Positions 1 through 6,956 of a stretch of 28,764 nucleotides of DNA are shown here, one piece after another. The translations under genes were made by a program, and so were the position numbers. Location of the stretch: assembly GCA_041946825.1 (NCBI GenBank), contig JBHGBD010000041.1, positions 1 through 28,764 on the forward strand. The letters are read 5' to 3'. The DNA is from CAZTHM01 sp041946825 (GTDB lineage: Bacteria; Acidobacteriota; Terriglobia; UBA7540). Within the stretch, counting starts at the first letter, position 1; each line of letters opens with the position of its first letter. The notes beneath the pieces were generated by a model. The model ran no database searches. It was not told the DNA's origin and saw only the letters and a list, made by a program, of their open reading frames with translations.

Positions 1-890
1 GTCATGCCATCGGCGAAGTAATCCTGCTCGGGGTCGTGGGAGAGATTCTCGAGCGGCAGCACCGCGATGGATTCGATTTTGGGTAGCGGCGACTTTACGT
101 CGCCACCATCTTGGCGGGATAAACCCGCCCCTACGATGCGCTCGCGCAGGCCGGCGACGTTGAGCGCGACGAGGACGGCCAGCCCCACGGCCAGCGCGGC
201 GGCGGCGATTCCCACCAGCGCCAGACGCTGCCAGCGTGTCTGCGCGCGGTGCGCGTCGAGCGCCGCGTCAACCAGCGCGCGGACCACCCGCCGCGTGTAA
301 CCGCCCGACGAGGGATGCGGCGCGCCCTCACCCGTCCCGGTGGGCCACCCTCTCCCAGTGGGAGAGGGTTGGAAAGCGGATACTGTCTCCCCTCGCCCAG
401 TGGGAGAGCGGCCACCTTCCGTTACTCCTTCCTCCCCTCGCCCTGCGGGAGAGGGGCCGGGGGTGAGGGGACGCGGCGGCGCGGTTCCCGGCGGTGGGGT
501 CCGATTTTCGGACTCCGATGGCCCGATCCCGATCGGGCCGGCTATCGGAGACACCGCCGCGACAGGGTACACAAACCGATACCCCTTGCGCGGCAGAGTC
601 TCGATGTAGCGCGGTTTATCCGCGTCGTCGCCCAGCGCCTCGCGCAGTTTCTTGATCGCCGTGTTGATGCTGTGCTCGAAATCGACGAACGTGTTCCCAG
701 GCCAGAGCCTGTGATGAATCTCCTCACGAGTCACCACCTCGCCCGGATGCTCGAGCAGCATCGCGAGGACTTCCATCGGCTGGCCGTGGAGCTTGATCTT
801 CAGGCCTTGCTTGCGGAGATCGCCCGCGCGCAGGTCAACTTCGAAGACGCCGAAATGGATGACGGGAGTGGGGGCGGAAGTTTCATGCAC
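1..890 (-). CDS. Winged-helix (CadC/OmpR-type) membrane regulator with TolB/FlgO-like start, truncated by window edge
   Basis: The frame is open from the GTG at 890 to the left edge (about 296 codons visible). Residues 10-110 form an OmpR/CadC-type DNA-binding domain: a recognition-helix region with VVTREEIHHRLWPG, then HSINTAIKKLREALGDD and the closing hairpin motif LPRKGYRFVYPV. A Pro/Gly-rich linker (about 115-200) follows. A hydrophobic segment near 222-245 is a likely single membrane span. The visible part ends in SIAVLPLENLSHDPEQDYF ADGM, the typical start of the TolB/FlgO-like domain that follows such regulators and is often succeeded by TPRs. The likely role is a membrane-anchored transcription regulator; target and signal are unknown. 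The linker is encoded by palindromic repeats (see repeat entries). The start is uncertain: a GAGGG lies about 12 nt upstream of GTG 890, and another in-frame GTG exists at 926. The C-terminus is not visible. Confidence 0.88.
   Translation of the reverse strand, partial: MHETSAPTPVIHFGVFEVDLRAGDLRKQGLKIKLHGQPMEVLAMLLEHPGEVVTREEIHHRLWPGNTFVDFEHSINTAIKKLREALGDDADKPRYIETLPRKGYRFVYPVAAVSPIAGPIGIGPSESENRTPPPGTAPPRPLTPGPSPAGRGEEGVTEGGRSPTGRGETVSAFQPSPTGRGWPTGTGEGAPHPSSGGYTRRVVRALVDAALDAHRAQTRWQRLALVGIAAAALAVGLAVLVALNVAGLRERIVGAGLSRQDGGDVKSPLPKIESIAVLPLENLSHDPEQDYFADGM
83..134. repeat. Two GC-rich palindromes inside the regulator gene
   Basis: The first palindromic unit, 83-104, reads GTAGCGGCGACTTTACGTCG and continues CC. 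The second, 113-134, has arms GGCGGG/CCCGCC. A close relative of the first lies at 24723-24746 in an intergenic region (GTAGTGGCGACTTCGCGTCG...), so this is a dispersed family. Here both are translated in frame as part of the segment between the membrane span and the TolB-like domain (residues about 252-269). Confidence 0.75.
346..470. repeat. Three copies of a CCCTCTCCC-N-GGGAGAGGG type palindrome within the coding linker
   Basis: Copies sit at about 346-372, 386-416 and 431-470. The first is a near-perfect CCCTCTCCCAGTGGGAGAGGG. They are read in frame as Pro/Gly/Arg-rich peptides (PLTPGPSPAGRGEE, RSPTGRGE, QPSPTGRG) forming residues about 140-182 of the winged-helix regulator. From general knowledge, this repeat and its translation are found scattered between genes in many bacterial genomes. 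Here it seems to have inserted into a tolerant linker. Confidence 0.8.
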
Positions 891-1144
891 CGGAGGGCCA
901 CCCCCTCGTGAGGCGAAGTTTACCACTCTCGTAGTTTCGAGTAAAAGCAATTATGATTTACATCAACCCTGACAACTTGCCTCCGGTCAATCAGTTAGCC
1001 GACGACATTCGTTCTACTCCGCAATCACCCGCTGTGCATTGACCGCCTTCGGCCGGAGGCGCAGAGTCCCCCGCACGAGGCGAGAGACCGGTTGGGCAAG
1101 TTCCAACGAATCCCTCGCCCAAATCTCGGGAAGGAGGTCAAGCC

Positions 1145-1606
1145 GTGAGAACTATCGATTACAAATCGTTCAGCAAGTATTTCCTCTTTCTGCTCGTGGC
1201 GACGTGCCTAGCGCCAGGGCTGTTGAGCGCCCAGGACTATCGGGGCACTTTCACGCTGCCCTTCGAGACGAGGTGGGGACCCGCCACATTGCCGGCGGGA
1301 AACTACACGTTCACGATCAACGCCGGGAAGGCTCCTTACCTGGCGAGAATTCGCGGGGAGAACGGTGAAGCGATTGTCATGGCTGCCGAAATGAGCGACC
1401 GGCAGACCGTCGGGCGCAGCGAACTGGTTCTTGTCCGTCGGGGCAGGCAGGGAACGGTCCGCGCCCTGACGCTCGCCATCCCTGCCATCGGCTCGCCGGA
1501 GGGTGGGGTGGTATTCGTTTATGCTCGGCCGAAGGGAGAACAACCGCTTCTCGCCCAGGGGCCCGAGCTCATCCAACGGATTCCGATTGTGGCGGCGGGG
1601 AAGTAA
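1145..1606 (+). CDS. Small secreted protein of unknown function
   Basis: 153 aa from a GTG start with an excellent Shine-Dalgarno (GGAAGGAGG, about 8 nt upstream). Residues 1-29 are a signal peptide: basic start, FLFLLVATCLAPGLLSA core, cleavage near LLSA-QD. The mature part is predicted to be mostly beta. It begins DYRGTFTLPFETRWGPATLPAGNYTF, a pattern I associate with small exported proteins of Acidobacteriota. No enzyme motif or conserved Cys is visible. The gene stands alone, with a strong terminator just downstream. It was not recognised as a named family; the periplasmic or secreted location is inferred from the leader only. Confidence 0.85.
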   Translation: MRTIDYKSFSKYFLFLLVATCLAPGLLSAQDYRGTFTLPFETRWGPATLPAGNYTFTINAGKAPYLARIRGENGEAIVMAAEMSDRQTVGRSELVLVRRGRQGTVRALTLAIPAIGSPEGGVVFVYARPKGEQPLLAQGPELIQRIPIVAAGK

Positions 1607-1622
1607 GTGCGGCCGCCGTCCG

Positions 1623-1684
1623 AGGGGGCGAGACTCTCGGTGTGCCTCTACACCGCCATGGCCGGTCTCGCCCCTTTTTCTTTT
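1623..1684 (+). terminator. Rho-independent terminator after the small secreted protein
   Basis: GGGGCGAGA (1625-1633) pairs with TCTCGCCCC (1666-1674), followed directly by TTTTTCTTTT. The loop holds a smaller hairpin (GGTGT/ACACC). It lies 17 nt after the stop codon and separates this gene from the sigma-factor operon. Confidence 0.88.
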
Positions 1685-1816
1685 CTATTCGACCCCTCGT
1701 AACAGCGTCCCCGTAGCTCCCCAACGAATTCCCGCCGCTCGCATGCGGCTGCTAAAGCGCCGAGCCCGGCGGGCGGGTGGCCTGCCAGTCCGGGCAAGAA
1801 ATTGGTATTCCTCGAC

Positions 1817-1846
1817 TTACCTTTTCCGAGCCCCTTCGTCTAAGAT
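1817..1846 (+). promoter_or_regulatory. Possible promoter of the ECF sigma operon
   Basis: TTACCT (1817-1822), 18-nt spacer, TAAGAT (1841-1846), about 30 nt before the first start codon. An overlapping CGTCTAAG resembles the -10 of ECF-type promoters, which would fit autoregulation, but no clear GGAAC -35 is present. This is weak evidence. Confidence 0.3.
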
Positions 1847-1876
1847 GATTGAGGAACGGTACGAGCCAAAGCCCCA

Positions 1877-2503
1877 ATGGATGGCGCCTACTTGGAGCTG
1901 GCCGGAAAAGTCGAAACCTCACCGCAGGCCGAGGGCGAAGTCGAACGAGGCCTGATCCGCCGCGCTCAGCGCGGGGACCGGACAGCCTTCGACTCCCTCG
2001 TCCGGCGGTACGACCAGGAAGTGCTGCGTATGGCGCTCCGGATTGTTCGCTCACCCGATGAAGCCCAGGACCTCTACCAGGAAGCCTTCCTGAAAGTTTA
2101 TCGCTCCATCGGACAGTTCCGGCTGGAAGCGCGATTCTCGACTTGGCTTTACCGCGTGGTGATGAATGTCTGTCTGGACCATTTGCGCCGCCAGAAAACG
2201 CGCAATGAGGTCCCTACCGTGGAAGGCGAAGACGGCGAGACGGATCACACGAAGATGCTCGCGGAGGATCGGCCGGTGATGAATCCCGAGCGCGCGCTGC
2301 AATCCCACGAGATCGCCCGGCGGCTGGATTCGGCACTGGGCCGGCTGAGCCCGCGCGAGCGGATGGTTTTCGAATTAAAGCATTGCCAGGGGTACAAGCT
2401 GAAGGATATTGGCGAGCTGTGCGGGACCAGCGAGGAAGCCGCCAAGAATTCGCTCTTCCGCGCGCTGCAGAAGCTGCGCGTGGAGCTGAAAGACCTTTGC
2501 TGA
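1877..2503 (+). CDS. ECF-family RNA polymerase sigma factor
   Basis: 208 aa. Region 2 is at about 30-105 (RRAQRGDRTAFDSLVRRYDQ, DEAQDLYQEAFLKVYRS, FSTWLYRVVMNVCLDHLRR). Region 4 is at about 140-205 (LGRLSPRERMVFELKHCQGY, KLKDIGELCGTSEEAAKNSL), ending with a helix that would bind the -35 element. Region 3 is absent, as in ECF (group 4) sigma factors. The linker between regions is acidic. It is the first gene of a five-gene plus-strand run; the anti-sigma gene starts 23 nt after its stop. The operon suggests control of an envelope-stress regulon, possibly including this operon itself. The ATG at 1877 gives the complete domain; SD support is weak. Confidence 0.95.
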   Translation: MDGAYLELAGKVETSPQAEGEVERGLIRRAQRGDRTAFDSLVRRYDQEVLRMALRIVRSPDEAQDLYQEAFLKVYRSIGQFRLEARFSTWLYRVVMNVCLDHLRRQKTRNEVPTVEGEDGETDHTKMLAEDRPVMNPERALQSHEIARRLDSALGRLSPRERMVFELKHCQGYKLKDIGELCGTSEEAAKNSLFRALQKLRVELKDLC

Positions 2504-2526
2504 GGAAAAGGGCAGGAGAAGAGCCC

Positions 2527-3471
2527 ATGAACTGCAACGACATTGAAAAGAACAGTTCCCTGCAACTCTACGGAGAACTGGGCGCGGAAGAGAGCGCCGC
2601 CTTTGAGGCGCATCTGGCGGGCTGCGAGGCTTGCCGGGCGCGGCATGAGGAGGCGGCACATCTCCATCGATTGCTCATCAAGTGCCCCGGGCCCGAGCCC
2701 ACACCCGATTTGCTGGCGCGCTGCCGGATGTCGCTCGACGAGGTGCTTGACCGCGAGCAGCTTGGCTGGCGAAGCCTGCTGCGAGGGTGGCTCTGGAATT
2801 TCGGCGCCGCGCCCGCCACCCGCGCCGTCGCCGTCGTGACCTTGATCGCGTTTGGATTTGGTTTAGGCTGGACGCTCCGCCCGCGCGCCACGGCGCTTCA
2901 GACCTCCACGAGCGGTGGCCAAGCCTCATCTTTGGATACGAGCGACCTGGGACGGATCCGCAGCATCAATTCTGTGGCTCCCGACCTGCAATCCGGCGGC
3001 GTGACAATCCAGATGGACGCCGAACGCCGCGTGACTCTCCAGGGTTCGCTCGACGATCCCCGCATCCGGCAAGTCCTTATTAACACCGTCAAAAGTTACG
3101 ACAACCCCGGCATCCGCCGCGACACCCTCGACGCCCTGCGGATGAACACGCAGGATCCCGCGGTGCGCGACGCGCTGGAATTCGCGTTGACCCATGACGA
3201 GAACGTCGGCAATCGCCTGGAGGCGCTGCGTTTGATGCAGCATACGGAATGCGGCGCCAATACTCATCAGTGCTTGCTCAACGTGGTCGAGAAGGATCCG
3301 AACGTGGGCGTCCGGGCGGCGGCGATCGACTCGCTGGTCAAGCACCTTCAAGAAGAAGGCTCCGACGAAACTGTTTTGACCGCCCTCGACCAGTTGTCGA
3401 TGAGCGACCAGAACCCGTTCGTCCGCATGCGCTGCGCGGCGGCCGTGCGGGAATTGCAGGAAGAAAAGTAG
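2527..3471 (+). CDS. Membrane anti-sigma factor: zinc-finger N-terminus plus HEAT-like outer domain
   Basis: 314 aa from ATG 2527 (SD GGAGAAGAG upstream). The N-terminus carries the ZAS zinc-binding signature H29-x3-C33-x2-C36, with an extra Cys at position 3. This is the domain that holds ECF sigma factors at the membrane. A hydrophobic span lies at about 93-113 (VAVVTLIAFGFGLGW). Beyond it is a Thr/Ser-rich stretch, a beta-like segment (VTIQMDAERRVTLQGSLDD), then roughly 140 residues of helical repeats with HEAT-like spacing (NPGIRRDTLDALRMNTQDPA, DENVGNRLEALRLMQH, DPNVGVRAAAIDSLVKHL, NPFVRMRCAAAVRELQEE). The role as partner of the upstream sigma factor is inferred from the motif and adjacency. 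The repeats would be the periplasmic sensor. The next gene begins 10 nt downstream. Confidence 0.9.
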   Translation: MNCNDIEKNSSLQLYGELGAEESAAFEAHLAGCEACRARHEEAAHLHRLLIKCPGPEPTPDLLARCRMSLDEVLDREQLGWRSLLRGWLWNFGAAPATRAVAVVTLIAFGFGLGWTLRPRATALQTSTSGGQASSLDTSDLGRIRSINSVAPDLQSGGVTIQMDAERRVTLQGSLDDPRIRQVLINTVKSYDNPGIRRDTLDALRMNTQDPAVRDALEFALTHDENVGNRLEALRLMQHTECGANTHQCLLNVVEKDPNVGVRAAAIDSLVKHLQEEGSDETVLTALDQLSMSDQNPFVRMRCAAAVRELQEEK

Positions 3472-3481
3472 CAGGTGACCC

Positions 3482-4810
3482 ATGGTGAAACTAAAAGCCC
3501 TCATCATTACTTCGCTGTTGGCAGCGGCGCCTTGCCTGGCGGCTGAACCGGCGGAACAACTTCGCGTGCAACGCGGCGAGCCGCAACGCCAGGGCAACTA
3601 CTGGGAGGAGCGCGCGGATTGCAGCGCCCCTCTGCGCGAAGGCAGCCGGCTGGTGATTCGCGCCGATTTTGGGAGCGTCAACGTCACGCCCGGGGCGAGC
3701 GACCGGATGGCATGCCAGGTGCGCTTGCGGTCCTACACCGCCAATGAATCCGAAGCACGGCGGTTCTTCCGCGAATACGAGCTGAGCATCCGCCAGCTCG
3801 AAAATGGCATCATGCTGAAAGGTACATTGACCCAGGGCCAGCACGGCTTCAAGTCTCTGGGAGCCGAATTCAACATCGCGGCTCCGTCGCGACTCAACCT
3901 CGACATCGAGACGAAAGGCGGAGAAGTCAGCGTGCAGAAGCTGGACGGAGAACTCCAGGCGGTAACGGCGGGAGGCGACGTGAGCGCCGGCGATGTTGCC
4001 GGACCGGTCCGGGTTGAAACGGCGGGCGGAGATATTCGACTCGGCGCGATCGGGACACGCCTGGAGGCCCGCACGGCGGGTGGTGACATCCGCGTTGGCG
4101 ACGTAAAGGGTGACGCGACGGTCGAAACCAGTGGCGGGGAAATTGTGGCGGGGATGATTCATGGAGCGCTGCGAGCCGAAACCGCCGGCGGCGATCTCGT
4201 CCTGCGTGGCGCGAGCGGAGGAATCGAAGCTCGGACAGCCGGCGGACAAATCCAGATTGGCCAGAGCGGCGGGAGTGTCATCGCCGCGACGGCGGGCGGG
4301 AGCATCCGCCTGCAGGGCGCGAGGGGACGGGTCGAGGCAAAAACCGCCGGCGGCAGCATTGACCTTCTGCAACTCCGCAACGGCGTCGTCGCCGCGACCT
4401 CAGCAGGGTGCATCCTTGCCCAGATCGATGCTGACCTGAAATCCTTTTCGGCTTCCGACCTGCGGACCTCCATGGGAGATATTCAGGTCTATGTTCCACC
4501 CAACCTCCCCATGACCATTGACGCCGCCATCGACATGGCCGCCGGACACAAGATCGTGACCGACTTCCCGGCCATCAAGATCGCCAGCGACGGGCAGTCA
4601 TTCGCGCCTACCAAGGTGCGGGGCGAAGGCGCCTTGAACGGCGGTGGCGAGGTTCTGCGCATCCGAACCACCGGCGGGAATATCGAAATCCGCAAGCTCG
4701 ACCCCAACACCCTGGCGCAACTTCGCGCGCGCCAGGAATCCTACTGGAAACGCTGGCAGGCGCAGGAAGAACGCCGCCTGCAAAAAGCACAGGAGCGACA
4801 AAAGGAGTAA
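3482..4810 (+). CDS. Secreted DUF4097-type beta-repeat (adhesin-like) protein
   Basis: 442 aa with a signal peptide (about 1-20, ITSLLAAAPCLA). The core, roughly residues 55-400, is a parallel-beta type repeat. Between about 155 and 310 a Thr-Ala-Gly-Gly turn recurs about every 19-20 residues (ETAGGDIRLGAI, RTAGGDIRVGDV, ETAGGDLVLRGA, RTAGGQIQIGQS, ATAGGSIRLQGA, KTAGGSIDLLQL). Such spacing predicts a stacked beta-solenoid. A later copy reads RTTGGNIEIRKL. The C-terminal 40 residues are highly charged and helical. No catalytic motif is seen. It is the third gene of the sigma/anti-sigma operon (SD AGGTGA before ATG 3482), so it is probably an exported effector or structural component of the envelope response. 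The precise function is unknown. Confidence 0.85.
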   Translation: MVKLKALIITSLLAAAPCLAAEPAEQLRVQRGEPQRQGNYWEERADCSAPLREGSRLVIRADFGSVNVTPGASDRMACQVRLRSYTANESEARRFFREYELSIRQLENGIMLKGTLTQGQHGFKSLGAEFNIAAPSRLNLDIETKGGEVSVQKLDGELQAVTAGGDVSAGDVAGPVRVETAGGDIRLGAIGTRLEARTAGGDIRVGDVKGDATVETSGGEIVAGMIHGALRAETAGGDLVLRGASGGIEARTAGGQIQIGQSGGSVIAATAGGSIRLQGARGRVEAKTAGGSIDLLQLRNGVVAATSAGCILAQIDADLKSFSASDLRTSMGDIQVYVPPNLPMTIDAAIDMAAGHKIVTDFPAIKIASDGQSFAPTKVRGEGALNGGGEVLRIRTTGGNIEIRKLDPNTLAQLRARQESYWKRWQAQEERRLQKAQERQKE

Positions 4811-4816
4811 AGCCAC

Positions 4817-5653
4817 GTGAACATGAAGCGAAGATCCTTTCTCCAGATCGGGATAGTCCTGACCTTTTTGGCGTCCTTTGCCACCGCTGCCAGCGCCAAG
4901 CGCTGCCTGGTGCAGGAGGACAAAGGATATGGAGGCGGTGGAAGCATCGCCGCCGACCCGTCGTCGCCGCGCGTCTGGTCCACGCGCGTGCCCCTCCCTC
5001 CTGCCGGGAGTCTGACGGTGGAAAACGTTCAGGGCGATATTACCGTGGAAGCCTGGGACCGCGCGGAAGTGGAAGTGGCGGTCGTCAAGACGGCGACCGG
5101 GCCGAGCGCGAACCCCGACGACGCGCAGGTCGAAGTCGAGTCGCAGGACCGCTCCGTGACGCTGCGCACGATTTATCCAAAACCTTCCGAGGATCCGGTG
5201 AGGGTGGACTACCTGCTGCGCGTGCCGAGGCAGGTTCATCTGGATCGCCTGCAGACCGTTGACGGCTCAATTATCGTGCGCGCCGTCGAAGGGACCGTCA
5301 ATGCCCACACGCTGAACGGCAACATCGAACAGCGAGGGGTCAGCGGGAGTGTGGTGGCTCGCGCCATGAACGGCAATATCCTCGTGGCGCTCCGAGCCCT
5401 GCCGGACCGCAAGGGTAGCGTGCGGATGGATACCGTGAGCGGGCACCTCGTCTTGGTCCTGCCTCCCCACGCTGATGCCGACCTGCAGTTGAGCACGGTT
5501 TCGGGGCGCATTGACAGTAACTATGCGCTGGCGGTCAGCGAGGTGCCCGGGGACAGCTCTCGCCGGGCGCGTGTGGGACAAGGAGGAGTTCCCATTCGCC
5601 TGCGCACCGTGCGGGGGAATATTCGTGTTGTCGCAAGTGAAGAGCTGCTGTGA
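4817..5653 (+). CDS. Second secreted DUF4097-type beta-repeat protein
   Basis: 278 aa with an N-terminal leader (MKRRSFLQIGIVLTFLASFA, cleavage near ASA). The GTG at 4817 is preferred because AAAGGAG lies 9 nt upstream; ATG 4823 is the alternative. The mature part has DUF4097-like features: GSLTVENVQGDITVEAWDRAEVEV, then repeating valine/asparagine beta turns (TVDGSIIVRAVEGTVNAHTL, NGNIEQRGVSGSVVARAMNG, TVSGHLVLVLPPHADADLQL, TVRGNIRVV). It starts 6 nt after the previous gene and is a shorter, diverged relative of it. The following PDZ gene begins 35 nt after its stop. Membrane or cell-surface association is inferred from the leader; biochemical role unknown. Confidence 0.85.
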   Translation: MNMKRRSFLQIGIVLTFLASFATAASAKRCLVQEDKGYGGGGSIAADPSSPRVWSTRVPLPPAGSLTVENVQGDITVEAWDRAEVEVAVVKTATGPSANPDDAQVEVESQDRSVTLRTIYPKPSEDPVRVDYLLRVPRQVHLDRLQTVDGSIIVRAVEGTVNAHTLNGNIEQRGVSGSVVARAMNGNILVALRALPDRKGSVRMDTVSGHLVLVLPPHADADLQLSTVSGRIDSNYALAVSEVPGDSSRRARVGQGGVPIRLRTVRGNIRVVASEELL

Positions 5654-5688
5654 AAAAGGCTTGCTGGGAGAGAAACCGGGAGGAAATC

Positions 5689-6900
5689 ATGAAACGTAAC
5701 ATCGTTCCAGTCCTGCTTGGCCTGTTGGCCCTGGTTGTAACCGGGGTCGGAGTGCTGATCGCGCAGGAAAAGACCTTTAACGTCGCCGTGCCGCCGCCCC
5801 CCGACGGGAGCGACAACGTCATGTTCTACGCCAACGGCGGGGACGAGCCGGATGAGGACGTCCTCATTCAGGCTCCGCACGCCGGAGCGGCGGTCGCGCA
5901 CGCTGGCGGCCCGCAAGAGAGGAAGTTCTTCTTCCGCACCGAAGGCGAGGGCGGAGGCTGGCTGGGCGTTTCGATTGACGATGTGAACGCTGAGAAAGCG
6001 AAGGCGTTGAAGCTGGCGAGCGAAGCCGGCGCCGTCATCGTTAAAGTTCACGAAGACAGCCCGGCGGCCAAGGCGGGGTTGCAGAAGGACGACGTGATTG
6101 TCGAATTCGCCGGCGAGAAGGTTCGCAGCGCCGCACAGTTGCGCCGTCTGGTGCGCGAAACTCCCGCCGACCGCACGGTGACCATCACGGTCAATCGCGC
6201 CGGCCAGACCAGGACGTTGAGCGCCCAGCTCGAAAAACCGAAAGACTTCTTCTTTCAAATGCCCGCTCCGGCAGTCGCCGCCGCACCCCTGCCGCACATC
6301 AAAATGCCGGATTTTAACTTCGCCTGGATGGATCGCGGCGCGCGACTCGGGATCTCGGCGGATGAGCTGACCCCGCAGCTTGCCGAATTCTTCGGCGTCA
6401 AGCAGGGGAAGGGCATCTTGGTGCGGGAAGTCGTGGTCGGCAGCGCGGCGGAGAAGGCCGGGCTCAAGGCAGGCGATGTAATCGTTGCCGTGGACGGCCA
6501 GGAAGTGGCCTCCGTCGGCAAGCTGCGCCGCGCCCTGGCGGGCGAGAAGGAGCAGACCGAGAAGCGCAAAGTCGCCCTGACCATCGTCCGCGACAAGCGC
6601 GAACAAACCCTGAGCGTGGAGCTTGAGGCGCCGCAGAAGATCGGCCCCAGGCAGCTTGCTCTGACGGTTCCACATCCGGATCCCGAGGAGATGCAAGAAT
6701 TGGCAGCCGACGCCGCGGCTCAGGCGCGCGAATACGCGGAACATGCCAGGGAAATGGAAGATCAGGCGCTGGAATTGCATGACCAGAAGGAAGAACTGCA
6801 ACAGGAAATGCAGCGGCTCAAGGAAGAGTTGCCGGGAGAGATCAATAAGGAAATCAACCGCGAAATGCAAAACCTGAAGGTCAACACCGGAGTTGTGTAA
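5689..6900 (+). CDS. Exported double-PDZ protein without a protease domain
   Basis: 403 aa from ATG 5689 (SD GGGAGGAAA); an in-frame ATG-less upstream extension to 5650 is less likely. A hydrophobic leader or anchor covers residues about 5-24 (VPVLLGLLALVVTGVGVLIA). PDZ 1 lies at about 85-180 (WLGVSIDDVNAEKAKALKLA, DSPAAKAGLQKDDVIVEFAG) and PDZ 2 at about 210-320 (RLGISADELTPQLAEFFGVK, GSAAEKAGLKAGDVIVAVDG). The last 75 residues form a long charged coiled coil (EYAEHAREMEDQALELHDQK...). HtrA/DegP-type proteases carry such PDZ pairs behind a trypsin fold, but no His/Asp/Ser protease region is present here. A role as scaffold or sensor for misfolded envelope proteins in this stress operon is inferred. 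Confidence 0.88.
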   Translation: MKRNIVPVLLGLLALVVTGVGVLIAQEKTFNVAVPPPPDGSDNVMFYANGGDEPDEDVLIQAPHAGAAVAHAGGPQERKFFFRTEGEGGGWLGVSIDDVNAEKAKALKLASEAGAVIVKVHEDSPAAKAGLQKDDVIVEFAGEKVRSAAQLRRLVRETPADRTVTITVNRAGQTRTLSAQLEKPKDFFFQMPAPAVAAAPLPHIKMPDFNFAWMDRGARLGISADELTPQLAEFFGVKQGKGILVREVVVGSAAEKAGLKAGDVIVAVDGQEVASVGKLRRALAGEKEQTEKRKVALTIVRDKREQTLSVELEAPQKIGPRQLALTVPHPDPEEMQELAADAAAQAREYAEHAREMEDQALELHDQKEELQQEMQRLKEELPGEINKEINREMQNLKVNTGVV

Positions 6901-6915
6901 TCCCTCCGTTCTTTC

Positions 6916-6947
6916 CTGCAGGGGCGATGGATCAATCGCCCCTGCAG
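6916..6947. terminator. Perfect 13-bp hairpin between convergent genes
   Basis: CTGCAGGGGCGAT (6916-6928) and ATCGCCCCTGCAG (6935-6947) enclose a 6-nt loop. It sits exactly between the stop of the PDZ gene and the stop of the oppositely oriented permease. A bidirectional terminator is likely although no U-tract follows. The same GGGGCG palindrome style is seen at 113-134, so it may also be a dispersed repeat. Confidence 0.6.
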
Positions 6948-6956
6948 TTCCCTCGA

